Shown here in pieces: positions 1-11,031 of a stretch of 64,000 nt of DNA. Source of the stretch: Kingdonia uniflora (taxonomy: Eukaryota > Streptophyta > Magnoliopsida > Ranunculales > Circaeasteraceae). How positions within the stretch are numbered: the first letter of the stretch is position 1; each line of letters opens with the position of its first letter. A program made the translations under genes and the position numbers. The stretch lies in NCBI GenBank assembly GCA_014058105.1, contig JACGCM010000155.1:1550001-1614000 (forward strand). The letters are read 5' to 3'. The notes under the pieces were generated by a model. That model saw only the letters and a program-made list of their open reading frames with translations. It ran no database searches and was not told the origin of the DNA.

Positions 1-78
1 TATATGGGATAAGGGCGATAAACACTAGATTGTTGAATTTGCCACCCTAATTGCGTGCCTATTCTTCTGTACGCAAAA

Positions 79-2251
79 ATGCGCTACCGTCAGGCTTTAA
101 GGCAGAGACTGGTAGATGAAGAGGTCGACGAGGTCGAAGCTAGTACTTCTGGTCGAGACCCAGTAGATAGGGGTAGCAATTTAGAGGTGTTAGATGTGGT
201 AACCGAGGCCCCATTGTTGATGATTCTGCCAGCTGAAGATGTTCTGGTCACGTGACGTTGAAAGACGATAGTGACCGAAGATAGTGATGAAGAGGAAACA
301 GTACAGGGGGAGGGATGTGATATAGGACCTTCGGGCGGTGGGGAGGGAGGTAAGGTACTGAGGAGCGATAGTAAGGATTCGACTGAGTCGGATAAGGTCG
401 AAGGTGCCATTTCGACTAAAAATAGGATTAGGTTAGATCGGTTTGCCGCGAAATTAGAACTCTCGAAGGTGGGTGTATTTCTTAGTGTTGTGGGGCCAGG
501 GTTGACCTTCATATTGGACCCTGGGGAAGGGATTATGGCTTATAGGGGTCAAATTTGATTGGGACTAGTGCTTCCTCTGTGGCGATTGGCAAAAGAAGTG
601 CTGAATTTCTGGGGTGTGGCTCCGGTGCAGATGAACGATAATTTTTATGAGATAATGAGGGTGATAGAGGGGATGAATGTGAAATTGGTTGGCGAGAGTC
701 GAAGTTTAATTAAGTGGTTTGACATTATCACCTTTTACTCGAGAAAGGCTAGTCAAAACCCGAGGACCTATCACATCCAATGTCACCCAGAGAATCCTTA
801 GTTCTTTGATCTGTGCTCGACAGGCCGGGGGTGGAATAAAGATTTACTGATAGTAAGGGGTAACTACGAGAATGTAGACGAGGATGACCCTTATAAATTG
901 CATCATAGGGTATATAACAAAAGTAAGTTTACTGTCGAAGGGTTTGTTGTTGATGTGTTTCTGAAATAAGTGATAAGTGTATTTTTGCTTTACTCTGCAG
1001 GTCCGAAGAGTTCATCTTGGGATAATCCGGTGAATTATATTAATACTCTGCTCAAGGCTAGTGAAGACTGGGTAAATTCGGTGTTTGACAGTCTCAAGAT
1101 CAAAAGGCAAAAGAGAAAAAAGGTGGATTCCCAGCTTCGAGACCTACCCGCTACGCCGAAGCGACCAAAGAGAAAAAGAGAGGTAGGTGTTTCAAAGAAG
1201 CAAAATGAAATGGGAGAGGAAGAGTTGCCGAGGAACTACCAGTTTTTGCCGAGGTCGAGGAGGGGTGCGAAGCAAGCGGCACCAGTGTCTAAAGTGGGTG
1301 GAGAGGCATCAAGAATGAAACCAAAACAGGTGTCTTCTCAAACCGAAAAAGGGAAGGGCCGAGTAGCTCCCGAAGCCCCTATGGTGCAGCAATCGAAGGT
1401 TATTCAACATAAGAGGCATAAGGTGCTTGGGGAGGATGATACAATGGAGGAAGATGAAGAAATGACGGAGATTGAACGAGGAGAAGGCTGTGACAAAGCA
1501 GGCTTCAATGGTTGAGCTCTGGGAAGATGACCTTGACGAAGCTTCGAAGGAGATAAAGAAGCACATGTCTCAGGTAACTATATATAGCTTTCTGTAGTGA
1601 TATTTCGAGGTTACTTGCAAATTGTTTAAGTTTCGAGGTTCACTGATATCTTGAGTATTTTTAGCAGACAGAAGTCTGGGTAGAGACTTGCAACAAGGCG
1701 ATGAAGTCGGTAAAGGCGAAGTTGAGACAAACGAAGGAAAACCTAGATCTTTCTTGTGGGAAAGAGGCATCATGGGTGTCTCAAGTCAAGAAGCTAAAGC
1801 AAGATATAGATGTACTTACTGACTCTTATGATAAGAGGCTCGAGCAGCAGCGGCCATGGTTGGAGTTAGAATGGTCGGCCAAGCTTAAGGCGTGTGAGAA
1901 GGCGAAACGGAACAAAAGGTAGGTTTCCAGTGGCAGTATGATAAGGAATGCATGGATAATATGAGGTTGAAGAAGTTTATAGATGGTATGAGGTATGATA
2001 CTGGTACATTGCAATCTTATCATGTGTCTCCAGAACTTGTTGAGGGGGATGAGTTATAGATGAAGGGAGGGGAGGTGAACGTTGTTGAGGAGGCAATTGG
2101 AAGTACCGGGGGTGGTGTTAAAACTTCTCTTCTTGGCGCTCCCATTGGTGGCACTGCTGATGGTCTGGCGGTCGAAGGTTTGAATGAGGCTGCTGAGGTT
2201 GGTGGTGTTGGGGCGTCTGTGGAGCAAGAAGGTGTAACCGCGCCCATATAA
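79..2251 (+). pseudogene. Antisense gene (ORF-B) of element 1, spliced, with coiled-coil/acidic region
   Basis: This gene runs opposite to gag-pol. It starts at ATG 79 just after a decayed acceptor (ttcttctgtac, where element 2 keeps ttttgtag). Readable blocks are an acidic N-terminus (EASTSGR at about codon 23), a conserved block at about 559-800 (LPLWRLAKEVLNF, then VAPVQM), and an intron 923-1000 with clean borders (GTAAGTTT..CTCTGCAG). Lys/Arg-rich and charged coiled-coil stretches follow (970-1922), then a Gly/Val-rich tail ending at 2251. Stops near 255 and later show decay. The conserved block resembles the plant 'putative gypsy-type transposon' (Transposase_28-like) domain. Function unknown; homologous genes lie at the same place in elements 2, 3 and 4. 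Confidence 0.7.
923..1000 (+). other. Intron in the antisense gene of element 1
   Basis: The donor is AAA|GTAAGTTT and the acceptor is CTCTGCAG|GTCCGAAG. The exon that follows encodes GPKSSSWDNPVNYI. Element 2 has a 74-bp intron at the equivalent point, whose following exon reads GPNTQTWANPRDYI. Matching position, phase and flanking protein in two copies argue that this is a true spliced gene. Confidence 0.7.
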
Positions 2252-2868
2252 GGTATTTGAGGTTGGGTTCTTATGTCTTTTTCTGCTGGCTGTAATGTTG
2301 AGTTAAACTATGTTTGAACGATGTTTTTTATTTTTGTTTCTGAACTTGGTAGGGTTTTTTTTTGCTTTTCTTATCTGCTGAATTTCTAAACTTGATGATG
2401 AACATATTGATGCATATTTTCTAAACATACTGATTCTGAGCTTTTGATTTGATATCTGTCTTGCGGATTGATTGTGTTATCTCTCTGACTTTGAATTGTT
2501 GGAATTTGAATGCACGTTCTGTTGATTATGCTTGTTTTGGACTCTTGATGATTGATCTTTGAATTATGCTACAACTGTTCCCCTAATGGATAATATCTTG
2601 AATGTGCTCTGTGCTGGATGGATTTGCAGATAGTATTTTTGTAAATGGCTAATGTTTAGGATTGTAGAAGTTTGGTCTGTTGGAATAGAAATTTTATCTG
2701 TTCGAAGTAGAAATTCGATATGCTCAAAGTAGAAATTTGAGTTGTTTGAAGTTGAAATTTGATCTATTTGAATGACTGTAGTGTGATCGAAACCTGAAGA
2801 GTATCGAAGATACGTAGATCGAATTCTGGATGTTTTGCTGGATATCGAAGGCCGAAGCAACAACGATG
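2252..2868. other. Non-coding spacer of element 1
   Basis: AT-rich stretch between the end of the antisense gene and the tandem repeats. No long frame or recognisable motif. It contains short, loosely repeated 'gttcgaagtagaaattcga' type words near 2690-2760. Confidence 0.5.
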
Positions 2869-3530
2869 TTGAAATTTTGAAAATTTTCCAGGTCGCCTGC
2901 GAGTATCAGTCGGGCCGAGGGGACGTGATACTTAGAGGAAACCTGAAAATTTACTAGACTTCGAAGGCCTGAGCCACAGTGACGCAATATCTGATCGCCT
3001 CCAACACATTCTTGAAGGTCCGGTCTTTCGACCATCCTTTCCCCTCGAGTTTGCTCGAATATTGGAAACTTTAGCAATTCAAGGTCGCCCCCAAGTACAT
3101 ACGGGGCGAGGGTGGACATGAAACCCAGGGTAAACCGAGAAAAGGACTAGACTTTGATAGTTTCAGAGCCTGGAAGAAGTATATCTGATCGCCCCCAATG
3201 CATCCCTGAGGGTTCAGTCTTTTGACCTTCCTTGCCCCTCGAGTTTGCTCAAAATTAGAGACTTGAGCAATTCATGGCCGCCCCCAAGTATCAGTCGGGG
3301 TGAGGGTGGACATGATACCTAGGTTCAACCAAGAAAAAGACTGGACTTCGATGGCCTAAGCCATAGAGAAGCAATATCTGATCGCCTCCAATGCATCCCC
3401 GAGGGTCCGGTCTTTCGACCTTCCTTGCCCCTCGAGTTTGCTCGAAATTCGAGACTTGAGCAATTCATGGCCTCCCCCAAGTATCAGTCGATATGAAGTT
3501 GGACATGATACCTAAGTTAAACCAAGAAAT
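2869..3530. repeat. Tandem array, about 193-bp unit, roughly 3.4 copies
   Basis: The word GATCGCC(T/C)CCAA recurs at 2993, 3187 and 3380, giving a period of 193-194 bp. Each unit also carries 'cccctcgagtttgctc' and 'cccccaagta(t/c)'. The array lies between the end of pol and the antisense gene. Element 2 has a related array of about 195 bp at 30320-30740. Tandem arrays in this 3' untranslated position are known for Tat/Ogre elements. Confidence 0.85.
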
Positions 3531-3594
3531 AAAAAAATTAAAACGGAGACAAAGTCTGGGTGGAACGATCTTGTTTATTGAATATGCTGGATTA

Positions 3595-4870
3595 CATTAG
3601 TTGTACATGGTTGGAGATAAGGCTTGTTATAGGAGACCAGCTGCATTGTATTCCAAGGGTTTGGTAGAGGTTCTTCGTCTTCTGTCATTAAGTAATAAGA
3701 ACCCTTGTCTATTTTATCGTAGACGACGTAGGGTCCTTCCAAAGATTCGGCTAACTTGTCGGCATTCCGAGGTTTCGAAGATTGATTGACATGTCAAAGT
3801 ACTAGATCTCCAATATTAAAACTTCTTGGTCGAACTCTCTTGCTGTAGGATTTTTGAAGTGAAGTGTGGTAGTGGCCAAGGTTGGCGATAACTCGGTCTC
3901 TGTTCTCCTCGATCCATAACATGTTACACGCAAGTTCGAACTCATTATCTTCATCTGGGAGGTTTGGGTCTCGGGTGGGTACTTCGAATTGAGTTGGTAG
4001 TACAGCTTCGGTCCCATATTTCAGGAGGAAAGGGGTGTATCTTGTATATTTTCTTGATGTTGTGCGATAGGCCCAGATGACGTGTTGTAACTCTTGAACC
4101 CATCGTCCTTTCTTTGCATCGACTCTCTTCTCAAGGCCGTTACTCTGGGGATAGTAAGGTGTTGAGGGTGAGAGAATGATATTGTGCTTTTTCAGGAAGT
4201 TTTTGAATTTACTACTAACGAATTAGGGACCATTGTCGCATCAAATTATATGGGGGCAGCCGAAGCGAGTGATGATGTTTTGCCATAAAAAGTTGATAAC
4301 TTCTTCTTCTCTGGTTTGGCAAAGAGGAACAGCTTCGACCTATTTAGTAAAGTAATCGGTTGCGACGAGGATGTTTTCTCTGCTACCCGAGGCTTTTGGG
4401 AAGGTTTCAATGAGATAGATGGCCCATCTTTTGAATGGGCAAGAAACTTGACTGAAATGGAGGTCTCAAGAGGGGCAATGGATGTTGTGAGCGTGACGCT
4501 GGCATTTATCATATTGTTTTGCATAGTTTGAAGCTTATTTTTTCATATCGGACCAAAATAATCCTTGGGTAACAGCTCGAAGGGCCATAGAATGACCAGC
4601 AGTATGAGCACCGCAGGTTCCTTCGTGAAGTTCGGTTAAGATTTGAGAGGCTTCGGCTTGGGATATGCATCGAAGGAGGACGCCATTTGGGGATTTGCGA
4701 TGTAATTGGTTTTTATGGATAGTATATCTGCGATAATTTTCTAGAGCAGAGCGTTTAGCTTTGGGATCTTCGGGGAGAGTAGCCTTTTTGAAGTAGTAAA
4801 GAAACAGTGTTCGCCAATCGTCTAGATCATGACTCTTGCCCCCAGTATTGATGGTATTGATTTCCATCTA
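3595..4870 (-). pseudogene. Integrase of element 1 (decayed)
   Basis: Reading down the minus strand there is a zinc-binding (HHCC-type) N-terminus at about 4867-4535 (ELHEGTCGAHTAGHSM), then the catalytic core at about 4500-4130. The first Asp region reads AIYLIETFPKASG, so the usual Asp is replaced. The second is CDNGP, with a stop following. The stretch that should carry the catalytic Glu is deleted around 4150. A C-terminal domain follows (WIEENRDRVIANLGHYH, VRPRSFNIGDLVL at 3920-3800), ending near NPWNTMQLVSY at about 3630. In the family it inserts the cDNA into the genome; this copy cannot. Confidence 0.88.
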
Positions 4871-4939
4871 GTCGATACTTGGGCGTTCGAGTACTTCGAT
4901 ATGGAGTATCCGAGATTCTGATTGTCCGAGCATAGCTTC

Positions 4940-5300
4940 TATGTAGACGAGGGCATCTGCATGTCTATTTTCTCCTCGTGGGTAATGTGTGATTGTGGAT
5001 TTTTAGGGGAACCGGTCCATGCGCTGTCGCACAAAAAGAGCATAATCCGCCATGCGACCGTTAGCTTGATTTTCTCCTCTGTAGTGTCTCTTAACAAGTT
5101 GGAATCTGTAAAGACTGCAAGTTTGGGAATGTCGAGGTTGAGTGTGAGGTCAAGGCCGTGGATCAAGGCTTCATACTCTGCTTCGTTATTAGAATATTCG
5201 AAGGCAAGTTTAACAGCTTTTTCTATACGATCATTAGTGGGTGTTACGAAGACAATACTAATTCCTGAGCCATTTGGTTCTCCTGATCCGTCTGTGAATA
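4940..5300 (-). pseudogene. Archaeal-type (second) RNase H domain of element 1
   Basis: Motifs FTDGSG, then SNNEAEYEALIHGL, then VFTDSN, are the Asp, Glu and Asp blocks of an aRNH domain. It sits after the ordinary RNase H and a linker (ADLPVEDVDWEE). The closing motif (HYPRGENRHADAL) is present near 4985-4940 but in a shifted frame. This extra domain defines the Tat lineage of Ty3/gypsy elements. Confidence 0.88.
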
Positions 5301-5399
5301 AACGCCAAACAGTGAGAGGGTCCCAACGATCTACTATTTTGGGTTGGCCTTCTGATAAATCGTCTTCATGTTCTTCCCAATCGACGTCTTCGACCGGCA

Positions 5400-6660
5400 A
5401 GTCAGCTAGAAAGTCTGTTAATGCTTGGCCTTTCTGGGATATTTGCTTCTCGAAGGTAATGTCGTGTTCGCCAAGGTATACGGACCACTGTTGCGCTCGT
5501 CCGGATTTTTCTTTTTTGCTGAGTACTTCTCGAAGGGGATAACTGGTAATAACACGGATAGGATGAGCCTGAAAATATGGTTTGAGCTTACGGGCTGAAT
5601 AGACAAGTGTGAGGAGTAAACGCTTGAGTTTTGAATATCGAGCTTCTGCGGGGGTTAGAGTTTTGCTGATAAAATATATAGGCTTTTCAATGTTGGAATC
5701 AAGTCGAATGAGCACTAAACTGAGAGAAGTTTTTATGGTAGCAAGGTATAAAGAGAGTGTTTCTCCTTCGATAGGTGTGCTGATGATTGGTGGACGGCCA
5801 AGATAAGTTTTGAGTTCAAGGAAGGCTTGTTCGCACTCAAGGGTCCAGTCGATCTCGGGATTGTTTTTCTTTTTTGCTTTATAGATGCCTTGATCTCGCA
5901 GGAGAGAGAAGAGCCAGGCACATCGATCTTGAGGATTTATAAATAAAACAATTGAGGGCAGCTATCTTGCCCGCTACTTTTTGGACGTCTTTCTTGGCTT
6001 GGGGCGAAGGCATATCTATGAGGGCTCGAATGTGGGTAGGGTTAATCTCTATCCCATGTTTACTGATAAGGTGACCCAAAAATTTTCTGGATGACACGCC
6101 AAATTGGCACTTATCTGGGTTGAGTTTCATATTATACGTGCGAAGTATTGAGAAGATTTCTGAGAGGTCTTGGATATGGGTGTTTTTCTGAAGGCTCTTA
6201 CATTACAGATCGTCGAATTAGACTTCGACAGATTTGCCAAGCAAGGGCTTGAACATGGATGTGACAAGGCGTTGGTAGGTGGCACTGGCATTTTAAGGCC
6301 GAAGGGCATAACATTGAAATAGTAAAGGCCTTGTTCAGTTATAAATGAAGTTTTAAGTTGATCTTTGGGGAGAAGGGGTACCTGATTGTAACCTGAAGCA
6401 GCACCCATCATAGATAGGCGCTCGTGTCCTGTAGTGGCGTTGAGGAGTGCTGAGATAGTTGGGAGGGGGAAACTGTCCTTCAGAGTGTTCTTATTAAGGT
6501 CTGTGAAGTCGACGCAGATTCTGATCTTGCCATTCTTCTTAGGCACTGCCATGATGTTCGATATCCAGTCTGCGTACTTTACTTCTTTGATAAAACCAGC
6601 GGCTATGAGCTTGTCAACTTCAAGGTTCACAGCTTCTCGAAGTCATGGTGCCAGTGTGCG
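5400..6660 (-). pseudogene. Reverse transcriptase and RNase H of element 1
   Basis: RT fingers and palm are clear: VDKLIAAGFIKEV, VPKKNGKIRICVDFTDLN (about 6560-6490), GYNQVPL, YFNVMPFGL. At the catalytic Y-x-D-D box (6209-6220) the Tyr codon is now the stop TAA and the next residue is Phe, leaving FDD. The connection and RNase H follow (KCQFGVSSRKFLGHLIS; PEIDWT..CEQAFLELK; ISKTLTPAEARYS; SYPLREVLSKKE). At least two frame changes separate these blocks. Function in the family: copying of element RNA into DNA. Confidence 0.9.
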
Positions 6661-6899
6661 CTTCTTTAATTTTCCTGCTGTAGAATAGGGGATGAGATCG
6701 AAGTGGTGGTAGGCCAGGTTGGGGTTGACACCAGGCATTTCTTGAAATGTCTAGGCGAAGACGTCATTGTTTGTTTGAAGGAACTCAGAAAGTTCGAGGC
6801 ATTCTGAATCGTTAAGAAGGGTTCCAATAAATGTACCCCGACCAGGACCGTCGAGTTCGATATAAACAGTGGGTTCGATGGATGGGGTGGTCTCTATCG

Positions 6900-7440
6900 A
6901 AGTCGAGGGCACAGAAAGATGTTGTGATTGCTATAGGGCGGTTAACAAGTTTTCGGGTTTGGTCTCTCTGGGTGCTCGTAGGAGCGGGCAAGGCATTGAG
7001 AGCCTTTCAAATTCTAAGTACCCTTTTGATTGCTAAATTGAAGGGTCTGATGATAGGTCAAAGGTATAGCTCGCATGGCGTGAAGCCAATCTCGTTCGAG
7101 TATACCGAGATATTCGAACTTCTTGTCAATGACGATGAAGTTGGTTTGAAGGGTAATGGGACTTGTAGTGATGGGTTGACTGATACGGCCAGCAACGACT
7201 TATGCTGATCCATTGAAACCTTTTAGTTCAATGTTGGCAGCGGTTATAAGGTCTATTTTCTTCATGGTTTGGATTATTTGGAGAAAGAGGACATCAGCTG
7301 CGCTCCCAGTATCTATGAGCATTGTATGGAGGATGAGGTTCTCGATCTTAATCATGATGACTAATGGATCGGAATGGGGGAAACGAACATGTGAGGTGTC
7401 ACAGTCGATGAAAGAAATACCTTCGAGTCGAGGGTGAGAG
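6900..7440 (-). pseudogene. Aspartic protease of element 1
   Basis: The active-site motif LIDTGSAADVLF lies at about 7322-7287, preceded by PHSDPLVIMIKI and followed by FNGSA, ITLQTNFIVIDKK and GRDWLH-like blocks typical of gypsy proteases. A stop interrupts it at FNGSA. The enzyme would cut the Gag-Pol polyprotein. Confidence 0.85.
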
Positions 7441-7689
7441 CTTGATTCTGGCAGGAGGGTAGAAATTTCTCCTTATAGGTGAGCTTGTAACATTCTTCGA
7501 TGTGCTTTCGTTTGCTCATGGAAAGTCTACTGCCTATGTTGTTGACTTTGATGAGCTTGACTCTATAGATGTGCACCTCGGCTGGGTCAGTAGTAGGGGT
7601 GGATAGGGATTTGAGGTAGGACCCATCGAGGTAGCTTGGTAGAACAGCAATATACTGGTGTAAACGTCCTGCTCTGAAGATAAGTTTGA

Positions 7690-9218
7690 GAGAGCACTGA
7701 AGGGCAAAACATTTATTGGTATGGTGACAGTTGCACTTATGGCTAGTGCAGTAAGGTTTGCCTGGTCTAACTTCGATGGGGAAACGGATGCGCCAAATGG
7801 GGTATGCCTGCATGTGTAGTAGAATAGTGCTGAGGGGGACAGTGAGTATAGGTAAAACAGGCCTTGGTCGCTTCTTGCGAGCTTCGGTGCTATTATCAAT
7901 GATGGGGCATTTGCGGCTCTCAGTCTCCTGTGAGATAGGAACGATCAGGGGTGTAGAAGCAGAGTGGGTGTGTTGCCGAGGTTTATTGAAATTTACTGTT
8001 TACGAAGGCTGGCTCTGTTTGTGGGACTCTTGAAGGCACTCGAGATCGATATAGCCATTGACCTTCGAGAGCATCTCTTCGAGTATTTTTGGTTTGTGGA
8101 GGACTAGGCGCTCTTTTACTCTGCTGTGGTCGGACAGGGCATTAAAATATGTTAAAATAGCATTCGAGCACTCGAGATTATCTATTTTTCGGGATTCTTC
8201 GAGGAATCTTCTGGTGAAGGCTTCGAGGGTCTCACTGCCGTATTTTTTGAAATTGAAAAGAGCGTCGACTTTGACCTCTCTGTCCTTATTGAAGATGAAC
8301 TGAGCGATGAAAAGTTGTGAAAGTTACTCGAAGCTACGAATCCATCCATTTGGGAGATTATGGTACCATCGAAGGGGATTATCGGTAAGGCTCATTGGAA
8401 AAAGGTGACATAGTTGGTAGTCAGCCGTAGAATAGAAGCTCATGGCATTTTGGAATTCGAGGATGTGGGATTTAGGGTCTGTGTTACGATATTTGCCGAG
8501 TTTGGGAGCACGAAAGTTAGAGGGTATTTTGATAGCTAAAAGTTTAGGACAGATCGGGTTATTGAGGCGACTCTAGGAGTCGGTAGCTGGACTCGTGGTA
8601 ACGCAAATTGCTGGTTGCATTTTGTGGTCGAAGTCCTACTGTGTAATGTATGCAGGATGAAGGGGTGATTGATGAAGTCGAAGGTTGTTGGGCCGAGTAT
8701 GTGGTATAAAATCAGTGTTGTGTTCCCCGAGCGTTCTCGAGCAGGACGGCGTCTGGGGTTTCAGGAGAAGCAAAGGGTTGAGTCAGAAGAGTCCTTTGTG
8801 GGATGAATCCCGAGGTGGATAGAGCCGTTGGGAAAATGGTACGGGGAATACCTTCGGCCCTGGTATTAGTTAGGGGTAACTCAAGGTTTTGTAGAGGGCC
8901 TAGGAAGGTGCAGGAAGATACGCGCGATGGGTCGGGTGCCTGGGACGGACGAGCGAGCTCCAAGGGCTGCAATCTCTGTAGTTCTCGAACGGTGTTGCGC
9001 AGGTCGTCTATCGCTCGGTTTTGTCTGTTTTTGTCATCGAGACAGCGATTCCATTCGGTTTCCAATGCCAAACGGTGGCTTTCTCGCTCCTGATTCAGTT
9101 GGTTCTGGTGCCGCTCATCTGCCTGAACGACTTGTTGAGTTAATAAGGCTATTTGGGCAGCGACTCTGTCGATGAAATTTCCTACCTGGGTGGAATTGGA
9201 ATGGCATGTAGGTGTCAT
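7690..9218 (-). pseudogene. Gag of element 1
   Basis: The start is inferred at about 9218 (MTPTCHSNST), which matches the start in element 2. A Gln/Glu-rich coiled coil comes first (VAAQIALLTQQVVQADERHQ). The retrotransposon gag domain follows at about 8560-8060 (KYRNTDPKSHILEFQNAM, LTDNPLRWYHNLP, FNKDREVKVDALFNFKK). A C-x2-H-x4-H-x4-C knuckle (YCTSHKCNCHHTNKC) is at about 7750-7705. Several in-frame stops. It would form the virus-like particle. Confidence 0.88.
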
Positions 9219-9288
9219 TGAGGGTAATTTCCTGAAGTAGAAAGCAAAAGGAGGTAAAATAGGAAGGGAGATTGGTAGGGTGGGAACC

Positions 9289-9302
9289 ACAGATGGCGCC
9301 AA
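9289..9302 (-). other. Primer-binding site of element 1
   Basis: On the minus strand TGGCGCCATCTGTGG starts one or two bases after the LTR end. TGGCGCC matches the 3' end of plant tRNA-Asp (GGCGCCA); complementarity beyond seven bases is not evident. Confidence 0.6.
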
Positions 9303-9303
9303 T

Positions 9304-10117
9304 TGTAGGGAGCTAACTCTGTTCAGAGGGGGAGTTAGTTCTCACAACCTTGAATCAATCTTCAGTCAGAGGATACAAGCAATTGGCCTAAAATAAGATC
9401 TATCTAAAGACAAATACTTGTGTAGAGGCCTGAATGTGACTCTCTACGACCTCTGATGAGGATTTTTAGGACAGATTGTATTACTGAAGAGTAAATAACA
9501 GGGTTCGAGTACAAGGTGGTCGAAGGTAAAATGCAAGAGGTTGGAGATAATTTTTCTAACCCCTGCTTGGTTTCCCCCCTCCTATATTTATAGAAACACA
9601 GATAGCTGATAGCTGAGTCAGCAAGTGTGGGTCAGGGTTACATGATTACACTGTCAGAAAATCTCGGCGAGTTATGGGCGCCGGTCTTGTCGATACTATT
9701 ACTGCAACATTTATTGGTGATGTCTCTGAACGGCACGGTGGCTAGACCTGTCACTGTAGATGCACCAGCCAATCAATGCATTGTCTTATCTGATGAGGTA
9801 GTTATTTGTCCTCTCTTGCTTCGACCGTGTGTTAGTGAGGTCGAAGGGTTTCTGTTGTAGGATGTTAATCCGTTCTCGAAGCTTTTTTTGGTGGGCTGGC
9901 TGTCTGTCTTGTCATACTTCGACCATATGTAGATATGGTCGAAGGATGTCTACTGCAATGTGCTGATATGTCCCCAAAGCTTTGTCTAGTGTCAAAGGTT
10001 CGTCTCTGGGGGATCTCTGGGGAGCCTATTTTAGGGATTGAGTGGGCTCCGATATATTCTAGTAGGTTATGAAGTGGGCTTCGGCTGTCTGTCAAAGGCT
10101 AAGAGTAGGCTACTACA
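9304..10117 (-). repeat. 5' LTR of element 1 (814 bp)
   Basis: On the minus strand it starts TGTAGTAGCCTACTC (10117) and ends AGCTCCCTACA (9304), directly followed by the primer-binding site. The first about 20 bases match the LTRs of element 2. A TATA box lies inside. The partner LTR is outside the window. Confidence 0.85.
9581..9592 (-). promoter_or_regulatory. TATA box of element 1 LTR
   Basis: TATAAATATAGG on the minus strand, about 280 bases before the LTR end. Element 2 LTRs have TATAAATAGGAGGGAAGGGG at the matching place, so it is conserved between subfamilies. Confidence 0.65.
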
Positions 10118-11031
10118 ACTCTTATCGCCTGTAGTAATCAACAAGCTTTGTAGGTCTTCTTCTTAAGTAAATGAAGGTGGAGGAGGAATCGAGAAGCCAA
10201 GATTCGAAGCGATAGATAACGCATCAGATATTCCTCCAAGTTTTCTAAGAGGTTTTTTCCCAACCCCAATTGGATCGCCACCCATCGGCATATCAGCCGA
10301 TACTACAGATCTTATATTTCAACTCGAATTCAAATGAGATGAGATCAGAAACATCATTAAAGTACTCGATGGACCTCTATAATGTGATGTTTTCATAGAC
10401 GGCAACTGGGGTCTACCCTTGATAGACCAATACGTTAATGGTACTAAATTAAAGAAATGGATCCGGAGCTTGGGGATCCATCAATGGCGGATTTCACACT
10501 CAAATCGAATTGAGTAGTAAATGTAATTAGCAAATCTAATTAAATCATAAAACTAGTTCAATCACATCAGAATTACCAAATCTACAATGGAATTAGAGTT
10601 TGAACTTGGAAAACTTGCCGATCAATAAGCATAACTAAGAGCAATAAATTAGTAAATCAGTAAATTAGCATATCCAAGAGCATCAACTAAGATAGAAAAA
10701 ATTGATTAACCCATTATTGAGATCAACAAAATTGAAGAATACTTGAGTTTAAGTTTCGGTTTTAGGGTTTATGGTGGTGTAATTGGGACTTTTGAGAAGT
10801 TTGAGAGTTTGGTCCTCTGTTACCAACTCCAACAAAGAAAAACAAGAGCAGAAACCAAAATTTGAACCTGAAAACCACGCGGGAGAACAAAAAAAAAAAG
10901 GAAAAGCTGTGAAAATATATATACCATGGACCACAACGTTATTTGCCACGGAAAAACTCTGTCTCATATAAACTACAATAATTATCCGTGGCAAAAAAAA
11001 AAGTCTGTGACAATTTTCCTATTTTGGTGTA
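10118..11031. other. Region between element 1 and hAT gene
   Basis: AT-rich. An open stretch on the plus strand at about 10185-10338 reads like protein (PPSFLRGFFPTP, then GSPPIGISADTT) but has no clear start; I do not recognise it and it may be a remnant of a host gene. At 10938-10997 a 12-base word (ATTTGCCACGGA) is repeated in inverted orientation. The last bases, ending TTTGGTGTAG at 11031, look like an intron acceptor of the hAT gene. Confidence 0.35.

Larger units (their letters stand above)
1..10117 (-). mobile_element. Element 1: Tat-lineage Ty3/gypsy LTR retrotransposon, 3' end cut by window edge
   Basis: On the minus strand the order is 5' LTR (10117-9304), primer-binding site, gag, protease, reverse transcriptase, RNase H, archaeal-type RNase H and integrase (ending near 3595). 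A 193-bp repeat array follows, then a gene region on the opposite (plus) strand. The 3' LTR lies left of base 1. A dual RNase H is the signature of the Tat lineage (Ogre, Retand, Grande). All coding regions carry stops and frameshifts, so this copy is dead. Its LTR shares the first bases (TGTAGTAGCCTACTC) with element 2, so the two are related subfamilies. Confidence 0.92.

Noticed and set aside
90..512. Minus-strand 140-codon frame
   Set aside because: Shadow of the acidic plus-strand antisense gene; Ser/Pro-rich by complement only.
3595..9302. Endogenous pararetrovirus
   Set aside because: LTRs, an integrase and a second RNase H are present and no movement or coat protein is seen; Ty3/gypsy is the better fit.
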